From: DASZIT01 sp036489495
GTDB lineage: Bacteria; Actinomycetota; Acidimicrobiia; Acidimicrobiales; RAAP-2
Assembly (NCBI GenBank): GCA_036489495.1
Contig: DASXFR010000069.1
Location: 62,001-126,000, forward strand
Length of the DNA: 64,000 bases
Direction: 5' to 3'
The translations under genes were made by a program, and so were the position numbers. The notes below the pieces were generated by a model that was given only the letters and a program-made list of their open reading frames with translations, was not told the DNA's origin and made no database searches. Shown here one piece after another: positions 8,555 through 17,185 of the stretch (the stretch's first letter is position 1; the number at the start of each line of letters is the position of its first letter).

Positions 8555-9336
8555 GCAACGGCATGCCCCCGCCGGCGGGCGTACCCAGCCTGCCGATGCC
8601 CCCGAAGAAACGAAAGGCGGGACGCACCTCCCGCACCCCCCGCAGTGGCACCGCCCGCAACGTGGTGCGGGCGGTCAAGACCCGCGACCGAATCGAGGTG
8701 GCCGGCGGCGCCTCGCTGACCATCCTGGTGCTGTCCTGTCACCCGGAGGACACCACCGGGGTCGACATGGCGTCGGGAACCCTGGTCCGAGCCCGGGTCA
8801 ACTGGCCCGACGGCCATCTCCCCGACCTGGTTCCCTTCGACGTGGTCGAGGCGGTGCTGGCCGACGAGCCCGAACGCGACGATCTGGCCCAGCCGGAGGC
8901 GGTGACGGTTTCGGGGCTTCCCCGGCACCTCGGCACCTTCCATGGACGGCAGAACCGACGCCTCCTCCACAAACTGACGGCCCCGGTCGAAGAGCACGTG
9001 CTCGGCTTCCCGGGCACGTCGGCGCCGTACTGGGAGTTCCGGGGATTCCGACCCTCACTCGCCCTACTGGTCCCGACCAAGGGCCCGGTCCTGTTCCGGC
9101 GCGAGCGCGAGCGGTCGGTGTGGATCCGATTCGGTTGGGGGCGCAGTGACAACTGGCTCCCGGTGGAGGACCCGCGGGCTGACCGGGCGTTGGACGTGGC
9201 CCGGAAGGGAAGGCTCCACGGCAAGGAGCTCGCCTCCGCGCTCGGGTTCAAGCCCCACTATCTGGTGGCATCCATCAGCGCCCCTCGCAACGGTCACTGT
9301 TACAAGACCATCCGGGCCCTGCTGCCCCGGGGGTGA
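8551..9336 (+). CDS. conserved-looking protein of unknown function
   Basis: 261 residues; I do not recognise the family. The first 45 residues are basic and proline-rich (PPKKRKAGRTSRTPRSG) and probably disordered; the rest alternates beta-strand and helix with several WxRFGWG/NWLP-type aromatic motifs. No signal peptide, membrane segment or catalytic motif is obvious. The GTG at 8551 overlaps the upstream stop as GTGA, and its own stop overlaps the PhzF start the same way, so it is translated within the operon. Codon use matches its neighbours. Confidence 0.7.
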   Translation: MSNGMPPPAGVPSLPMPPKKRKAGRTSRTPRSGTARNVVRAVKTRDRIEVAGGASLTILVLSCHPEDTTGVDMASGTLVRARVNWPDGHLPDLVPFDVVEAVLADEPERDDLAQPEAVTVSGLPRHLGTFHGRQNRRLLHKLTAPVEEHVLGFPGTSAPYWEFRGFRPSLALLVPTKGPVLFRRERERSVWIRFGWGRSDNWLPVEDPRADRALDVARKGRLHGKELASALGFKPHYLVASISAPRNGHCYKTIRALLPRG

Positions 9337-10124
9337 CGGTGCCCACCGAGCTGGTCGTCATCGATGCCTTCACCGATCGCCCGTTCTCGGGGAATCCGGC
9401 CGCGGTGTGCCGGCTCGACCGACCGGCATCGGAAGCCTGGATGCAGGACGTGGCCGCGGAGATGCACCTGTCGGAGACCGCCTACGTCCTCGATCGACCT
9501 GACGGTGACTACGACCTCCGGTGGTTCACCCCCACCACCGAGGTCGCCCTGTGCGGGCACGCCACCCTGGCCACCGCCCACCTGGTCGGGGGAGGCCGGT
9601 TTCACACCCGCAGCGGCGTGCTCGCCTGTACCGTCCGCCGCGACGGGTCGATCGACATGGACTTCCCGGCCGACCCGCCGGTCCCCCACGCCGTACCCGA
9701 CGGTCTGTTCGCCGCCCTGGGCACCGACGGGGAGGTGCACACCGGTGTCTCCGACCTGATGGTGGTGGTGGCCGACGCCGACACCGTGCGGAGCCTGGCG
9801 CCGGACCTCACCGCCCTGGCCGGGGTCGACGCCCGGGCGGTCATCGTCACCGCCGCCTCCGACCAACCCGGCGTCGACTGCGTCTCCCGGGTCTTCGCTC
9901 CCCGGGTCGGGATTCCCGAGGACCCGGTCACCGGCTCCGCCCACTGCACCCTGGCACCGTTCTGGTCGGACCGGACCGGACGCCAGGAACTGGTGGGGGC
10001 CCAGCTGTCGGCCCGCGGCGGAACCGTGCACATGCGAGTGGACGGCGACCGGGTGATCATCGGCGGGCGGGCGGTCACCGTCTCGGAAGTCCGTCTGCTG
10101 TCCGACCCGGACTGGCTGCACTGA
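9333..10124 (+). CDS. PhzF-family isomerase/epimerase
   Basis: 263 residues, a usual PhzF length. Visible family motifs: AFTDRPFSGNPAAVC at the N-terminus, catalytic glutamate in LSETAYV, ALCGHATLA, and the second-half signature DPVTGSAHCTLAP. The family is a diaminopimelate-epimerase-like fold acting without cofactor; its substrate here is unknown, and phenazine synthesis is not implied because no other phz gene is present. The GTG start overlaps the preceding stop. Confidence 0.9.
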   Translation: MTVPTELVVIDAFTDRPFSGNPAAVCRLDRPASEAWMQDVAAEMHLSETAYVLDRPDGDYDLRWFTPTTEVALCGHATLATAHLVGGGRFHTRSGVLACTVRRDGSIDMDFPADPPVPHAVPDGLFAALGTDGEVHTGVSDLMVVVADADTVRSLAPDLTALAGVDARAVIVTAASDQPGVDCVSRVFAPRVGIPEDPVTGSAHCTLAPFWSDRTGRQELVGAQLSARGGTVHMRVDGDRVIIGGRAVTVSEVRLLSDPDWLH

Positions 10125-10150
10125 CCGGGTTTGGCCGGGTGGCATACAGT
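10121..10150 (+). promoter_or_regulatory. promoter of the phosphodiesterase gene (leaderless)
   Basis: CTGACC (-35-like, 10121-10126), an 18-base spacer, then TACAGT (10145-10150), 8 bases before the GTG start at 10159. The -35 overlaps the end of the phzF-like gene. Confidence 0.45.
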
Positions 10151-10158
10151 CACTAACC

Positions 10159-11337
10159 GTGCCGGCCCCACCCCTGCCACCCGGATCGCCCGATCCGATC
10201 TTCCCCGACTACCGGGGCGCCTGTCTTTCGACTCTGGTCCCGGCGCTCCTGTCCGGCTCGGCTGGAGGCAACCCCGGGGACGCCCTCTCTCCTGATTGGC
10301 TCCCGACCCCGGCCCGGGAGGCGCGCCAGATCGTCCTGCTGATCGTCGACGGCCTGGGCTGGCAGCAGCTCGTCGCCCGGAGCCAACTGGCGCCGACCCT
10401 GAACGGAGCCGCCGGCATCGAACGATCGATCACCTCGGTGACGCCGACCACCACCGCCTGCGCCCTCACCTCGATTTCCACCGGGCGGCCGCCCTCCGAT
10501 CACGGTCTCCTGGGCTACCGGCTGGCCACCGCCGACGCCGAGATCATGAACGCCCTCCGGTGGACGGTCGGCATCAACCGGCCCCGGGACGCCCGCCAGG
10601 AGCTGCCGGCGTCGACCTACCAGCCGTTCCCGCCGTTCCCTGGCGCCTCCCGGCCGGTGCCGGTGGTCTCCCGGGGCGAGTTCGGGGGCACCGGGTTCAC
10701 CGCCGCCCACCTCGGGGCCTCGCCGCTGGCCGGCTACAAGGTGACGTCGTCGCTCATCGTCGAGGTCGGCCGGCTGCTCGCCGACGGGGAGCCGTTCATC
10801 TACGCCTACTACGACGGCATCGACAAGGTGGCCCACGAGCACGGGATCGGCCCCTACTACGACGCCGAGCTCCGGGCGGTCGACCGGTTGGTGGGCGACA
10901 TCGCCGCGGCGATGGAGCCGGGAGCCGTGCTGGTGGTCAGCGCCGATCACGGGCAGATCAACATCGGGACCAACGTCGAGTTGCTGGGCCGGGAGGTGAT
11001 GGCCGCCACCCGATTCCTTTCCGGCGAGGGCCGGTTCCGTTGGCTCCATGCCTGCCCGGGGGCCGCCGACGATCTTTTCGCCATCGTCTCCGAGCGCTAC
11101 CGGGACACCACCTGGGTGATGAGCCGCGACCAGCTCATCGACGAGGGATGGTTCGGTGGGCCCCTCCGCGGTGGCGTCAGCGACCGGCTGGGCGACGTCG
11201 CCCTCATTCCCCATGCGCCGGTCGCCTTCCTCGACCCCGCCGATGCCGGCGAGAGCACCCTGGCCGCCCGGCACGGTTCGCTGACCGCCGACGAGATGTT
11301 GGTCCCCCTGGTGGCCATCGCCGGTGGCAGTATCTGA
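10159..11337 (+). CDS. alkaline phosphatase-fold phosphodiesterase/nucleotide pyrophosphatase
   Basis: 392 residues of the type I phosphodiesterase/NPP family. The metal-site pattern is visible: Asp in LLIVDGLGWQQL, nucleophile region TPTTTACALTSISTG (Thr), Asp/His in YYDGIDKVAHEHG, Asp/His in VVSADHGQ, and a late His in AARHGSL. No signal peptide is evident, so the cytoplasm is likely. The substrate (nucleotide or other phosphodiester) cannot be told. The bpa gene begins two bases after its stop, suggesting co-transcription. Confidence 0.88.
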   Translation: MPAPPLPPGSPDPIFPDYRGACLSTLVPALLSGSAGGNPGDALSPDWLPTPAREARQIVLLIVDGLGWQQLVARSQLAPTLNGAAGIERSITSVTPTTTACALTSISTGRPPSDHGLLGYRLATADAEIMNALRWTVGINRPRDARQELPASTYQPFPPFPGASRPVPVVSRGEFGGTGFTAAHLGASPLAGYKVTSSLIVEVGRLLADGEPFIYAYYDGIDKVAHEHGIGPYYDAELRAVDRLVGDIAAAMEPGAVLVVSADHGQINIGTNVELLGREVMAATRFLSGEGRFRWLHACPGAADDLFAIVSERYRDTTWVMSRDQLIDEGWFGGPLRGGVSDRLGDVALIPHAPVAFLDPADAGESTLAARHGSLTADEMLVPLVAIAGGSI

Positions 11338-11339
11338 CT

Positions 11340-11885
11340 ATGGCCACCAACTCCAACGGTCCGGCCGGGCATCCCCCGGCGCTCACCCCCGAGGTCGTCG
11401 ACGGTGTCGGCGACGACGCGGCGGCGAAGCCGCCCGACGGCGCGGCGGCGAAGCCGCCCGACGGCGAGGCGGCGGAGGACCGGTCCGAGTCGATCGAGAA
11501 GCCGGCCAAACTCCTCCGGATCGGGTCGATGGTCAAACAACTTCTGGAGGAGGTCCGACAGGCGCCGTTGGACGAGCTCAGCCGGGTACGCCTCCGGGAG
11601 ATCTACGAGCAGTCGATCCGAGAACTGGCCGACGGTCTCTCCGACGACCTGGCCGCCGAGCTCGACCGGGTCTCGATCCCCTTCGACACCCCGACCCCCT
11701 CCGATGCCGAATTGCGCATCGCCCAGGCCCAGTTGGTGGGCTGGCTGGAGGGACTCTTCCACGGCATCCAAGCCACCCTGGTCGCCCAGCAGGTGGCGGC
11801 CCGGGCCCAGCTCGACGAGATGCGCCAGCAGGCCCTCCCGACCGGAGGCGGCGCCCCCGCTTCCCGGCCCGGGACCTATCTCTGA
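11340..11885 (+). CDS. bpa: bacterial proteasome activator Bpa
   Basis: 181 residues. The conserved block LLRIGSMVKQLLEEVRQAPLDE and then ELRIAQAQLVGWLEGLFHG closely matches mycobacterial Bpa (PafE), an ATP-independent ring that opens the 20S proteasome gate for unfolded proteins. The C-terminus GTYL resembles the GQYL tail by which Bpa docks on the proteasome alpha ring. This implies a 20S proteasome elsewhere in the genome. The N-terminal 50 residues are disordered and contain a duplicated AAAKPPDG segment. The ATG at 11340 lies two bases after the previous stop. Confidence 0.92.
   Translation: MATNSNGPAGHPPALTPEVVDGVGDDAAAKPPDGAAAKPPDGEAAEDRSESIEKPAKLLRIGSMVKQLLEEVRQAPLDELSRVRLREIYEQSIRELADGLSDDLAAELDRVSIPFDTPTPSDAELRIAQAQLVGWLEGLFHGIQATLVAQQVAARAQLDEMRQQALPTGGGAPASRPGTYL
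11418..11465 (+). repeat. perfect 24-bp tandem duplication in bpa
   Basis: Two identical 24-base units (11418-11441 and 11442-11465) encode the repeated AAAKPPDG segment in the disordered N-terminus of Bpa. The duplication is in frame. Confidence 0.85.
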
Positions 11886-11991
11886 TCCGGCCCGGCCTTC
11901 GATTCCTGGCTGACCCGGCCACGGTGCCCGGCGGGCGAACCCGGTCGCCGACCACGCTCCGATTACCGCCGTCCACCGCCAGGCGTGGTGG

Positions 11992-12037
11992 TAGGGTCGA
12001 ATGACACGGCTGTAACTCTCTCCACAGCCTGTGGAGA
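11992..12037 (+). promoter_or_regulatory. dnaE upstream -10-like site and 9-bp inverted repeat
   Basis: TAGGGT at 11992-11997 is a possible -10. At 12019-12037 a perfect dyad TCTCCACAG-C-CTGTGGAGA follows, 46 bases before the dnaE start. The right half (TGTGGAGAA) differs at one position from the consensus DnaA box complement TGTGGATAA. It could be a DnaA or repressor site, or an RNA hairpin. The 197 bases between bpa and dnaE hold no other feature I can support. Confidence 0.4.
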
Positions 12038-12082
12038 ACCTGGGACAGCAGGCGTCGCCATGACGAGAAAGGCGCCAGTTCG

Positions 12083-15000
12083 TTGGCATCACGGTCGTTC
12101 ACACATCTGCACACCCACACCGAGTTCTCGATGTTGGACGGTGCCGCCCGGGTCGATGACCTGGTCCAAGCGGCGGTGGCGGACGGCCAACCGGCGCTCG
12201 GGATCACCGACCACGGCAACATGTACGGCGTCCTCGACTTCTACGCCGCCTGCCGGGCGGCCGGCATCAACCCGGTCATCGGCACCGAGGCGTACATGGC
12301 CGGCGAGTCGCGGCTCGACCGACCGGTGCGACGGGGCAAGGTCGACGACACCGGGGGGGATGTCGACGGCGGGGAGAAGCTCTATTATCACCTCACCCTG
12401 CTGGCCGAGACCACCGCCGGGTACCGGAACCTCCTGAAACTGTCCTCGGCCGCCTACCTGGAGGGCTACTACTACAAGCCCCGGGTCGACTGGGAGCTCC
12501 TCGAACGCCACCATTCCGGCCTCATCGCCACCACCGGCTGCCTGGGCGGGGTCGTCCTCCAGGCCCTGCTGGCCAACGATCAAGTGAAGGCCGAGAGCCT
12601 GGCCGCCCGGCTCCAGGACATCTTCGGTCGGGGCAACCTCTACGTCGAGCTCCAGGACCACGGGCTTCCCGAGCAGGCCAAGACCAATCCGGCGCTGGTG
12701 GAGATCGCCCGGCGGATCGGGGCGCCGCTGCTGGCCACCAACGACAGCCACTACACCCACCGCGAGGACCACGTGGCCCACGACGCCCTGCTGTGCGTGC
12801 AGACCGGGGCCCTGATCGCTGATCCCAAGCGATTCAAGTTCGAGGGCGAGGAGCACTACCTGAAGTCGGCGGCGGAGATGCGCCACCTGTTCGCCGAGCT
12901 GCCCGAGGCCTGTGACAACACCCTGCTGATCGCCGAGCGGGCCAACGTCGAGATCGAGTTCGGTCACCCGAGCCTGCCCCAGTTCCCGGTCCCCGACGAG
13001 TTCGTCGGGGACTCCTACGAGGTGCGGTCGGCCCAGTACCTGCGCCACCTGACCCGGGAAGGGGCCAAGGAGCGCTACGGCCACCCGCTTCCGGCCAACG
13101 TCCTCGAGCGGCTCGACTACGAGCTCCGGGTGATCGGGGACATGGGCTTCTCCGCCTATTTCCTGGTGGTCTGGGACCTCATCCGCTTCGCCCGGTCGCG
13201 GGGGATCCGGGTGGGCCCGGGCCGGGGGTCGGCGGCGGGTTGCTGTGTGGCCTACTGCCTGAAGATCGTCGACCTCGACCCCATCCGCTACGACCTGATG
13301 TTCGAGCGCTTCCTCAACCCGGGTCGGGCCCAGATGCCCGACATCGACATGGACTTCGACGAGCGCTACCGCGGCGACATGATCAAGTACGCCGCTGACC
13401 GCTACGGCTCCGACCACGTGGCCCAGATCGTCACCTTCTCGACCATCAAGGCGCGAGCCGCGGTGCGCGACGCCGCCCGGGTGCTGGGCAAGCCCTACGT
13501 GGTCGGCGACAAGATCGCCAAGGCGATGCCGCCGTTGCTGATGGGCCGGGACACCCCGCTGGGCGCCTGTCTGACCAAGACCGAGGGGTTCGAGGACGGC
13601 TTCCACGCCGCCGGCGAGCTCCGCACCATGTACGAGTCCGACCCCGAGGCCAAAGAGGTCATCGACGTGGCCAAGGGGTTGGAGGGCCTCCGCCGCCAGG
13701 ACGGCATCCACGCCGCCGCGGTGGTCATCACCGACCAGCCCCTCACCGAGTACGTGCCCATCCAGCGCAAGCCGGACAGCGACAATCCCGAGGACGCCCC
13801 GATCGTCACCCAGTACGAGATGCACGGCGTCGAGGATCTCGGGCTGCTGAAGATGGACTTCCTCGGCCTCCGCAACCTCTCGGTCATCGAGCGGGCCCTC
13901 GACCTCATCCAGATCTCCACCGGGGAGCGCCCCGACATCGATGCCATCCCCCTCGACGACGACACCACGTTCGCGATGTTGCGGAAGGGCGACTCGATGG
14001 GGGTGTTCCAGCTGGAGGGCGGGGCAATGCGATCGACCATGCGCTCCCTCGCCCCGACCAGCTTCGACGACGTGGCCGCCCTGGTCGCCCTCTACCGGCC
14101 GGGGCCGATGGCGGCCAACATGCACAAGGACTACCCCGAGCTCAAGAACGGCCGGAAGACGCTGACCTATCTCCACCCGGACATGGAGGAGATCCTCGGC
14201 GACACCTACGGGCTCATGCTCTACCAGGAGTCGGTCATGCGGGTGGCCCAGAAGTTCGCCGGCTACACGCTGGAGGAGGCGGACAACCTCCGCAAGGCGT
14301 GCGGCAAGAAGAACCGGGTGCTCATCGCCGCCGAGCGGGAGAAGTTCGTCATCGGCTGCGAGACCCAGCGCTACGGCAAGGAGCTCGGCACCGCGCTGTT
14401 CGACATCATCGAGCCGTTCGCCGACTACGCCTTCAACAAGTCACACGCCTACGGCTACGGCTACATCGCCTACCAGACGGCGTGGCTGAAGGCCCACTAC
14501 CCGGTCGAGTATCTGGCTGCCCTTCTCACCTCGGTGAAGGACACCAAGGACAAGACGGCGGTGTATCTGGCCGAGTGTCGTTCGCTCGGAGTCCAGGTAC
14601 TGGTCCCCGACGTCAACCGGTCGCTGTCCGACTTCGCCGCCGACTACTCGAGGCGGGATGACTCGGGCGACGGCGGGCTCGGTGACATCACCTTCGGGAT
14701 GGCCGCCATCCGGAATGTCGGCCAGGGCCTGGTCGCCCACATCGTGGCCGAGCGCGAAAAGAACGGACCCTTCGTCGACTTCTACGACTTCTGTCAGCGG
14801 GTCGACCCCCAGGTCCTCAACAAGCGGACCATCGAGTCGTTGATCAAGGCGGGGGCGTTCGACTCCCTCGGCCACCCGCGCCGGGGCCTGTGCCTGGTGT
14901 TCGAGGAGATCTGCGACCTCACCCTCGAGCGCCGACGCCAGCACGATGCCGGGGTGGTGTCGCTGTTCGCCTCCCTGGAGGTGGAGTCGGAGGGGACCAC

Positions 15001-15712
15001 CATGGGGTTCGGCGACACTCGGACCCCGATCCCCGATGTCGAGTTCGAGAAGACCCAGCGGCTGGCCTTCGAAAAGGAGATGCTCGGGCTCTACATCAGC
15101 GACCATCCCCTCATGGGCCTGGAGGGTTCGCTCTCCCGGCTCACCGACTGCACCCTGGCCGAGCTGCGCAACGCCGACCTGGAGCCGCTGGGGGCGGAGG
15201 GCGGCTACGGGCCCGGAGGTTACGGGACCGAGGGTCAGGTGCGCCTGGCCGGCGGGGTCATCACCGAGCTGTCCCGCCGGTACACCAAGAAGGGCGATCT
15301 GATGGCCAGTTTCGTGCTCGAGGACCTGCAGGCCTCCATCGACGTCTTCGTGTTCCCCAAGACCATGAGCGAGTACGGCGCCCTGCTCGACGATGACGCC
15401 ATCGTGCTGGTGAAGGGCCGGATCGACATGCGGGACGATCAGGTCAAGCTGGTGTGCCTGGAGGTCCAGCGTCCCAATCTCGCCACCGACGGCACCATCG
15501 ACCTCCGGATCTCGCTGCCGGTCAACGCCCTCACCGACACCAAGGTCGACGCGCTCAAGCGGCTCCTTTCCGAGCACCCCGGGAACTCCCCGGTGTTTCT
15601 CCATGTCGGGGAGAAAATCCTCCGCCTCCCGTCGGAATTCCGGGTGGACAGCCGCCGGGGTCTCATCGGCGAGCTGAGGGTACTGCTCGGTCCTAACGCG
15701 ATTCTGAGTTGA
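12083..15712 (+). CDS. dnaE: DNA polymerase III alpha subunit DnaE
   Basis: 1209 residues, the replicative C-family polymerase. The N-terminal PHP domain begins FTHLHTHTEFSMLDGA and keeps its metal-ligand histidines (H8, H10), as in actinobacterial DnaE1 whose PHP domain proofreads. The palm motifs are present: GPGRGSAAG, PDIDMDFDERYR with catalytic aspartates (about residues 419-426) and HAAAVVITDQ; an OB fold (VRLAGGVITELSRR) lies near the C-terminus. The start is TTG at 12083, because the conserved N-terminus begins there and no in-frame ATG or GTG precedes it. It stands alone, not in an obvious operon. Confidence 0.95.
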   Translation: MASRSFTHLHTHTEFSMLDGAARVDDLVQAAVADGQPALGITDHGNMYGVLDFYAACRAAGINPVIGTEAYMAGESRLDRPVRRGKVDDTGGDVDGGEKLYYHLTLLAETTAGYRNLLKLSSAAYLEGYYYKPRVDWELLERHHSGLIATTGCLGGVVLQALLANDQVKAESLAARLQDIFGRGNLYVELQDHGLPEQAKTNPALVEIARRIGAPLLATNDSHYTHREDHVAHDALLCVQTGALIADPKRFKFEGEEHYLKSAAEMRHLFAELPEACDNTLLIAERANVEIEFGHPSLPQFPVPDEFVGDSYEVRSAQYLRHLTREGAKERYGHPLPANVLERLDYELRVIGDMGFSAYFLVVWDLIRFARSRGIRVGPGRGSAAGCCVAYCLKIVDLDPIRYDLMFERFLNPGRAQMPDIDMDFDERYRGDMIKYAADRYGSDHVAQIVTFSTIKARAAVRDAARVLGKPYVVGDKIAKAMPPLLMGRDTPLGACLTKTEGFEDGFHAAGELRTMYESDPEAKEVIDVAKGLEGLRRQDGIHAAAVVITDQPLTEYVPIQRKPDSDNPEDAPIVTQYEMHGVEDLGLLKMDFLGLRNLSVIERALDLIQISTGERPDIDAIPLDDDTTFAMLRKGDSMGVFQLEGGAMRSTMRSLAPTSFDDVAALVALYRPGPMAANMHKDYPELKNGRKTLTYLHPDMEEILGDTYGLMLYQESVMRVAQKFAGYTLEEADNLRKACGKKNRVLIAAEREKFVIGCETQRYGKELGTALFDIIEPFADYAFNKSHAYGYGYIAYQTAWLKAHYPVEYLAALLTSVKDTKDKTAVYLAECRSLGVQVLVPDVNRSLSDFAADYSRRDDSGDGGLGDITFGMAAIRNVGQGLVAHIVAEREKNGPFVDFYDFCQRVDPQVLNKRTIESLIKAGAFDSLGHPRRGLCLVFEEICDLTLERRRQHDAGVVSLFASLEVESEGTTMGFGDTRTPIPDVEFEKTQRLAFEKEMLGLYISDHPLMGLEGSLSRLTDCTLAELRNADLEPLGAEGGYGPGGYGTEGQVRLAGGVITELSRRYTKKGDLMASFVLEDLQASIDVFVFPKTMSEYGALLDDDAIVLVKGRIDMRDDQVKLVCLEVQRPNLATDGTIDLRISLPVNALTDTKVDALKRLLSEHPGNSPVFLHVGEKILRLPSEFRVDSRRGLIGELRVLLGPNAILS

Positions 15713-15962
15713 CCCCTGCCGCCCCACCGTCGATGAACTCCCTGGCCACAACGTCTTTTCGTCGCCGGGGCCGGCCGGCGGACGGCGAGCCGATGGGAAG
15801 CCGGGACGCCTGGATGGGACAAGTGGCCTCAAATCCCGTAAAATTGCGGGACGGCTCCCGCTCAGGAGCATCGAGGGCCCGTGCTGGCGGTGCCCTGGGT
15901 GCCCGGGACGGACCGAGTCGCCGGCTGAGGCCGCAGGGCAAATGAGGAGTACGGAACGGCTT
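15713..15962. promoter_or_regulatory. dnaE downstream region with a promoter for the next gene
   Basis: 250 bases without a convincing gene. GGGACA (15816-15821), a 17-base spacer and TAAAAT (15839-15844) form a plausible plus-strand promoter for the unknown gene at 15963. An imperfect dyad, TCCCGTA...TGCGGGA (15834-15851), straddles that -10 and could be an operator. Confidence 0.4.
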
Positions 15963-16637
15963 ATGTCCATTCAGGTGGAGACCAAGGACTGCACATCACT
16001 GAGCGATGCCGAGTTGGCCGAAATGGCCGATCTCTGCGCAGTGCGAGAACCGCATTTCGACATCGGCTTCCTGTCGAAACAGCGGGAGGAATGGGTGCTG
16101 GTCACCCGGGCCCGGGAGGGCAACAAACTCCGGGGCTATTCGTTCTCCACCCTGGAGCGGATCGGGGGCACTCCGTCGCTGCTGATCGGCGTGGGCACCA
16201 TCGAGCGCACCGCCCGGGCCGACACCGTCCTGCGGGCGATGATGGGCGACAAGTACCGTCGGGCGCTGCTGGCCTTCCCCGATGAAGATGTCCTGGTCGG
16301 CACCCGACTCCTGGCCCCCGAAGGCTTCCGGGCGTTCGCCGGCCTCACCGACGTGGTCCCCGGGCCCGATCACAAGGCCACCGGCGAGGAGCGTGCCTGG
16401 GGGCGCCGGCTGGCCAAGCGGTTCGGTTGCGAAGCCCGCATCGACGACCGCACCTTCCTGATCGAGGGGGACGGCTGCGAGTCCGGCGGGTTCGACGTCG
16501 GCGGGTCCAAGAGCCCGGTCCCCAAGGAAGTGGTTGTCTTCTTCGAGAAGAACGACGCGTCGTCGGGCGGACGGTTGGTGACCTTCGGGTGGGCGATGGC
16601 CGAGGATCTGGCCGCCGGAAGACTCGGCGGGCACTGA
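15963..16637 (+). CDS. protein of unknown function
   Basis: 224 residues; not recognised. Alternating strands and helices with the stretches LVTRAREGNKLRGYSFSTLE and LIGVGTIERT give a GNAT-like impression, but I cannot find the acetyl-CoA P-loop, so no function is claimed. No signal peptide or membrane segment. The start is taken as the ATG at 15963, 14 bases after GAGGAG; an in-frame ATG at 15942 is the alternative. It has its own promoter and is not tightly linked to dnaE. Confidence 0.65.
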   Translation: MSIQVETKDCTSLSDAELAEMADLCAVREPHFDIGFLSKQREEWVLVTRAREGNKLRGYSFSTLERIGGTPSLLIGVGTIERTARADTVLRAMMGDKYRRALLAFPDEDVLVGTRLLAPEGFRAFAGLTDVVPGPDHKATGEERAWGRRLAKRFGCEARIDDRTFLIEGDGCESGGFDVGGSKSPVPKEVVVFFEKNDASSGGRLVTFGWAMAEDLAAGRLGGH

Positions 16638-16698
16638 TCCACCTCGCGCTCTACCTGGGAGTCCACCCCCAAACAGCGTGTCGGACGCGCCCAGGCAA

Positions 16699-16704
16699 TA
16701 GCAT
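16699..16704 (+). promoter_or_regulatory. -10 element, leaderless Rrf2 promoter
   Basis: TAGCAT lies 6 bases before the GTG start at 16711. No Shine-Dalgarno is present. Confidence 0.45.
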
Positions 16705-16710
16705 GACTAC

Positions 16711-17160
16711 GTGAAGGTTTCGACTCGCGGAGACTATGCCAGCCGGGCGTTGCTGTCGTTGGCGCTTCACGAGGAGACCGACGGTCCCACCGCCGTCCGG
16801 GACATCGCCGAGCGTACGGGTCTCCCCCAGCCCTACCTCGAACAGATCCTGCTCGCCCTCAAAGGCGCCGGCCTGGTCCGCTCCAAGCGCGGGGTGGGTG
16901 GCGGCTACGTACTCGCCCGCACCCCCGACGAGATCACCCTGTCCCAGATCGTCAGCGCCGTCGACGGGCCCATCGTGGCCGGCGACTTCGGCCTCCCGCA
17001 CGAGAACGGGGCGTGCGATCACGAAGGCCAGTGCATCCTGCTGGACGTGTGGGCCGATGTCGGCGAGCACATGCGCACCCACCTCGACTCGTTCAATCTG
17101 GCGGACATGGTGAGGCGCGCCCAAGGCCGGGTGTCGGCCCTCCCCAAGAGCTCCACCTGA
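16711..17160 (+). CDS. Rrf2-family transcriptional regulator
   Basis: 149 residues. The N-terminal winged helix (KVSTRGDYASRALLSLA, DIAERTGLPQPYLEQIL, SKRGVGGGYVLAR) is the Rrf2 signature. The Rrf2 cluster-binding region is reduced to two cysteines (CDHEGQC, about residues 107-113), against three in IscR and NsrR, so either an Fe-S cluster with another ligand or a redox disulphide is possible. GTG start with TAGCAT 6 bases upstream. The target is unknown; the membrane protein 25 bases downstream is the nearest candidate. Confidence 0.88.
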   Translation: MKVSTRGDYASRALLSLALHEETDGPTAVRDIAERTGLPQPYLEQILLALKGAGLVRSKRGVGGGYVLARTPDEITLSQIVSAVDGPIVAGDFGLPHENGACDHEGQCILLDVWADVGEHMRTHLDSFNLADMVRRAQGRVSALPKSST

Positions 17161-17185
17161 GGCGCTCCCCCCACCCCTCGACGCG

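Noticed and set aside
10296..11885. 529-residue open frame covering the phosphodiesterase gene
   Set aside because: Only the last 181 codons (bpa) are real; the earlier part is an Arg/Pro-rich shadow of the gene in another frame.
15693..15945. Short frames on both strands between dnaE and the next gene
   Set aside because: Arg/Pro/Ala-rich, no Shine-Dalgarno, no recognisable domain; a promoter explains the region better.
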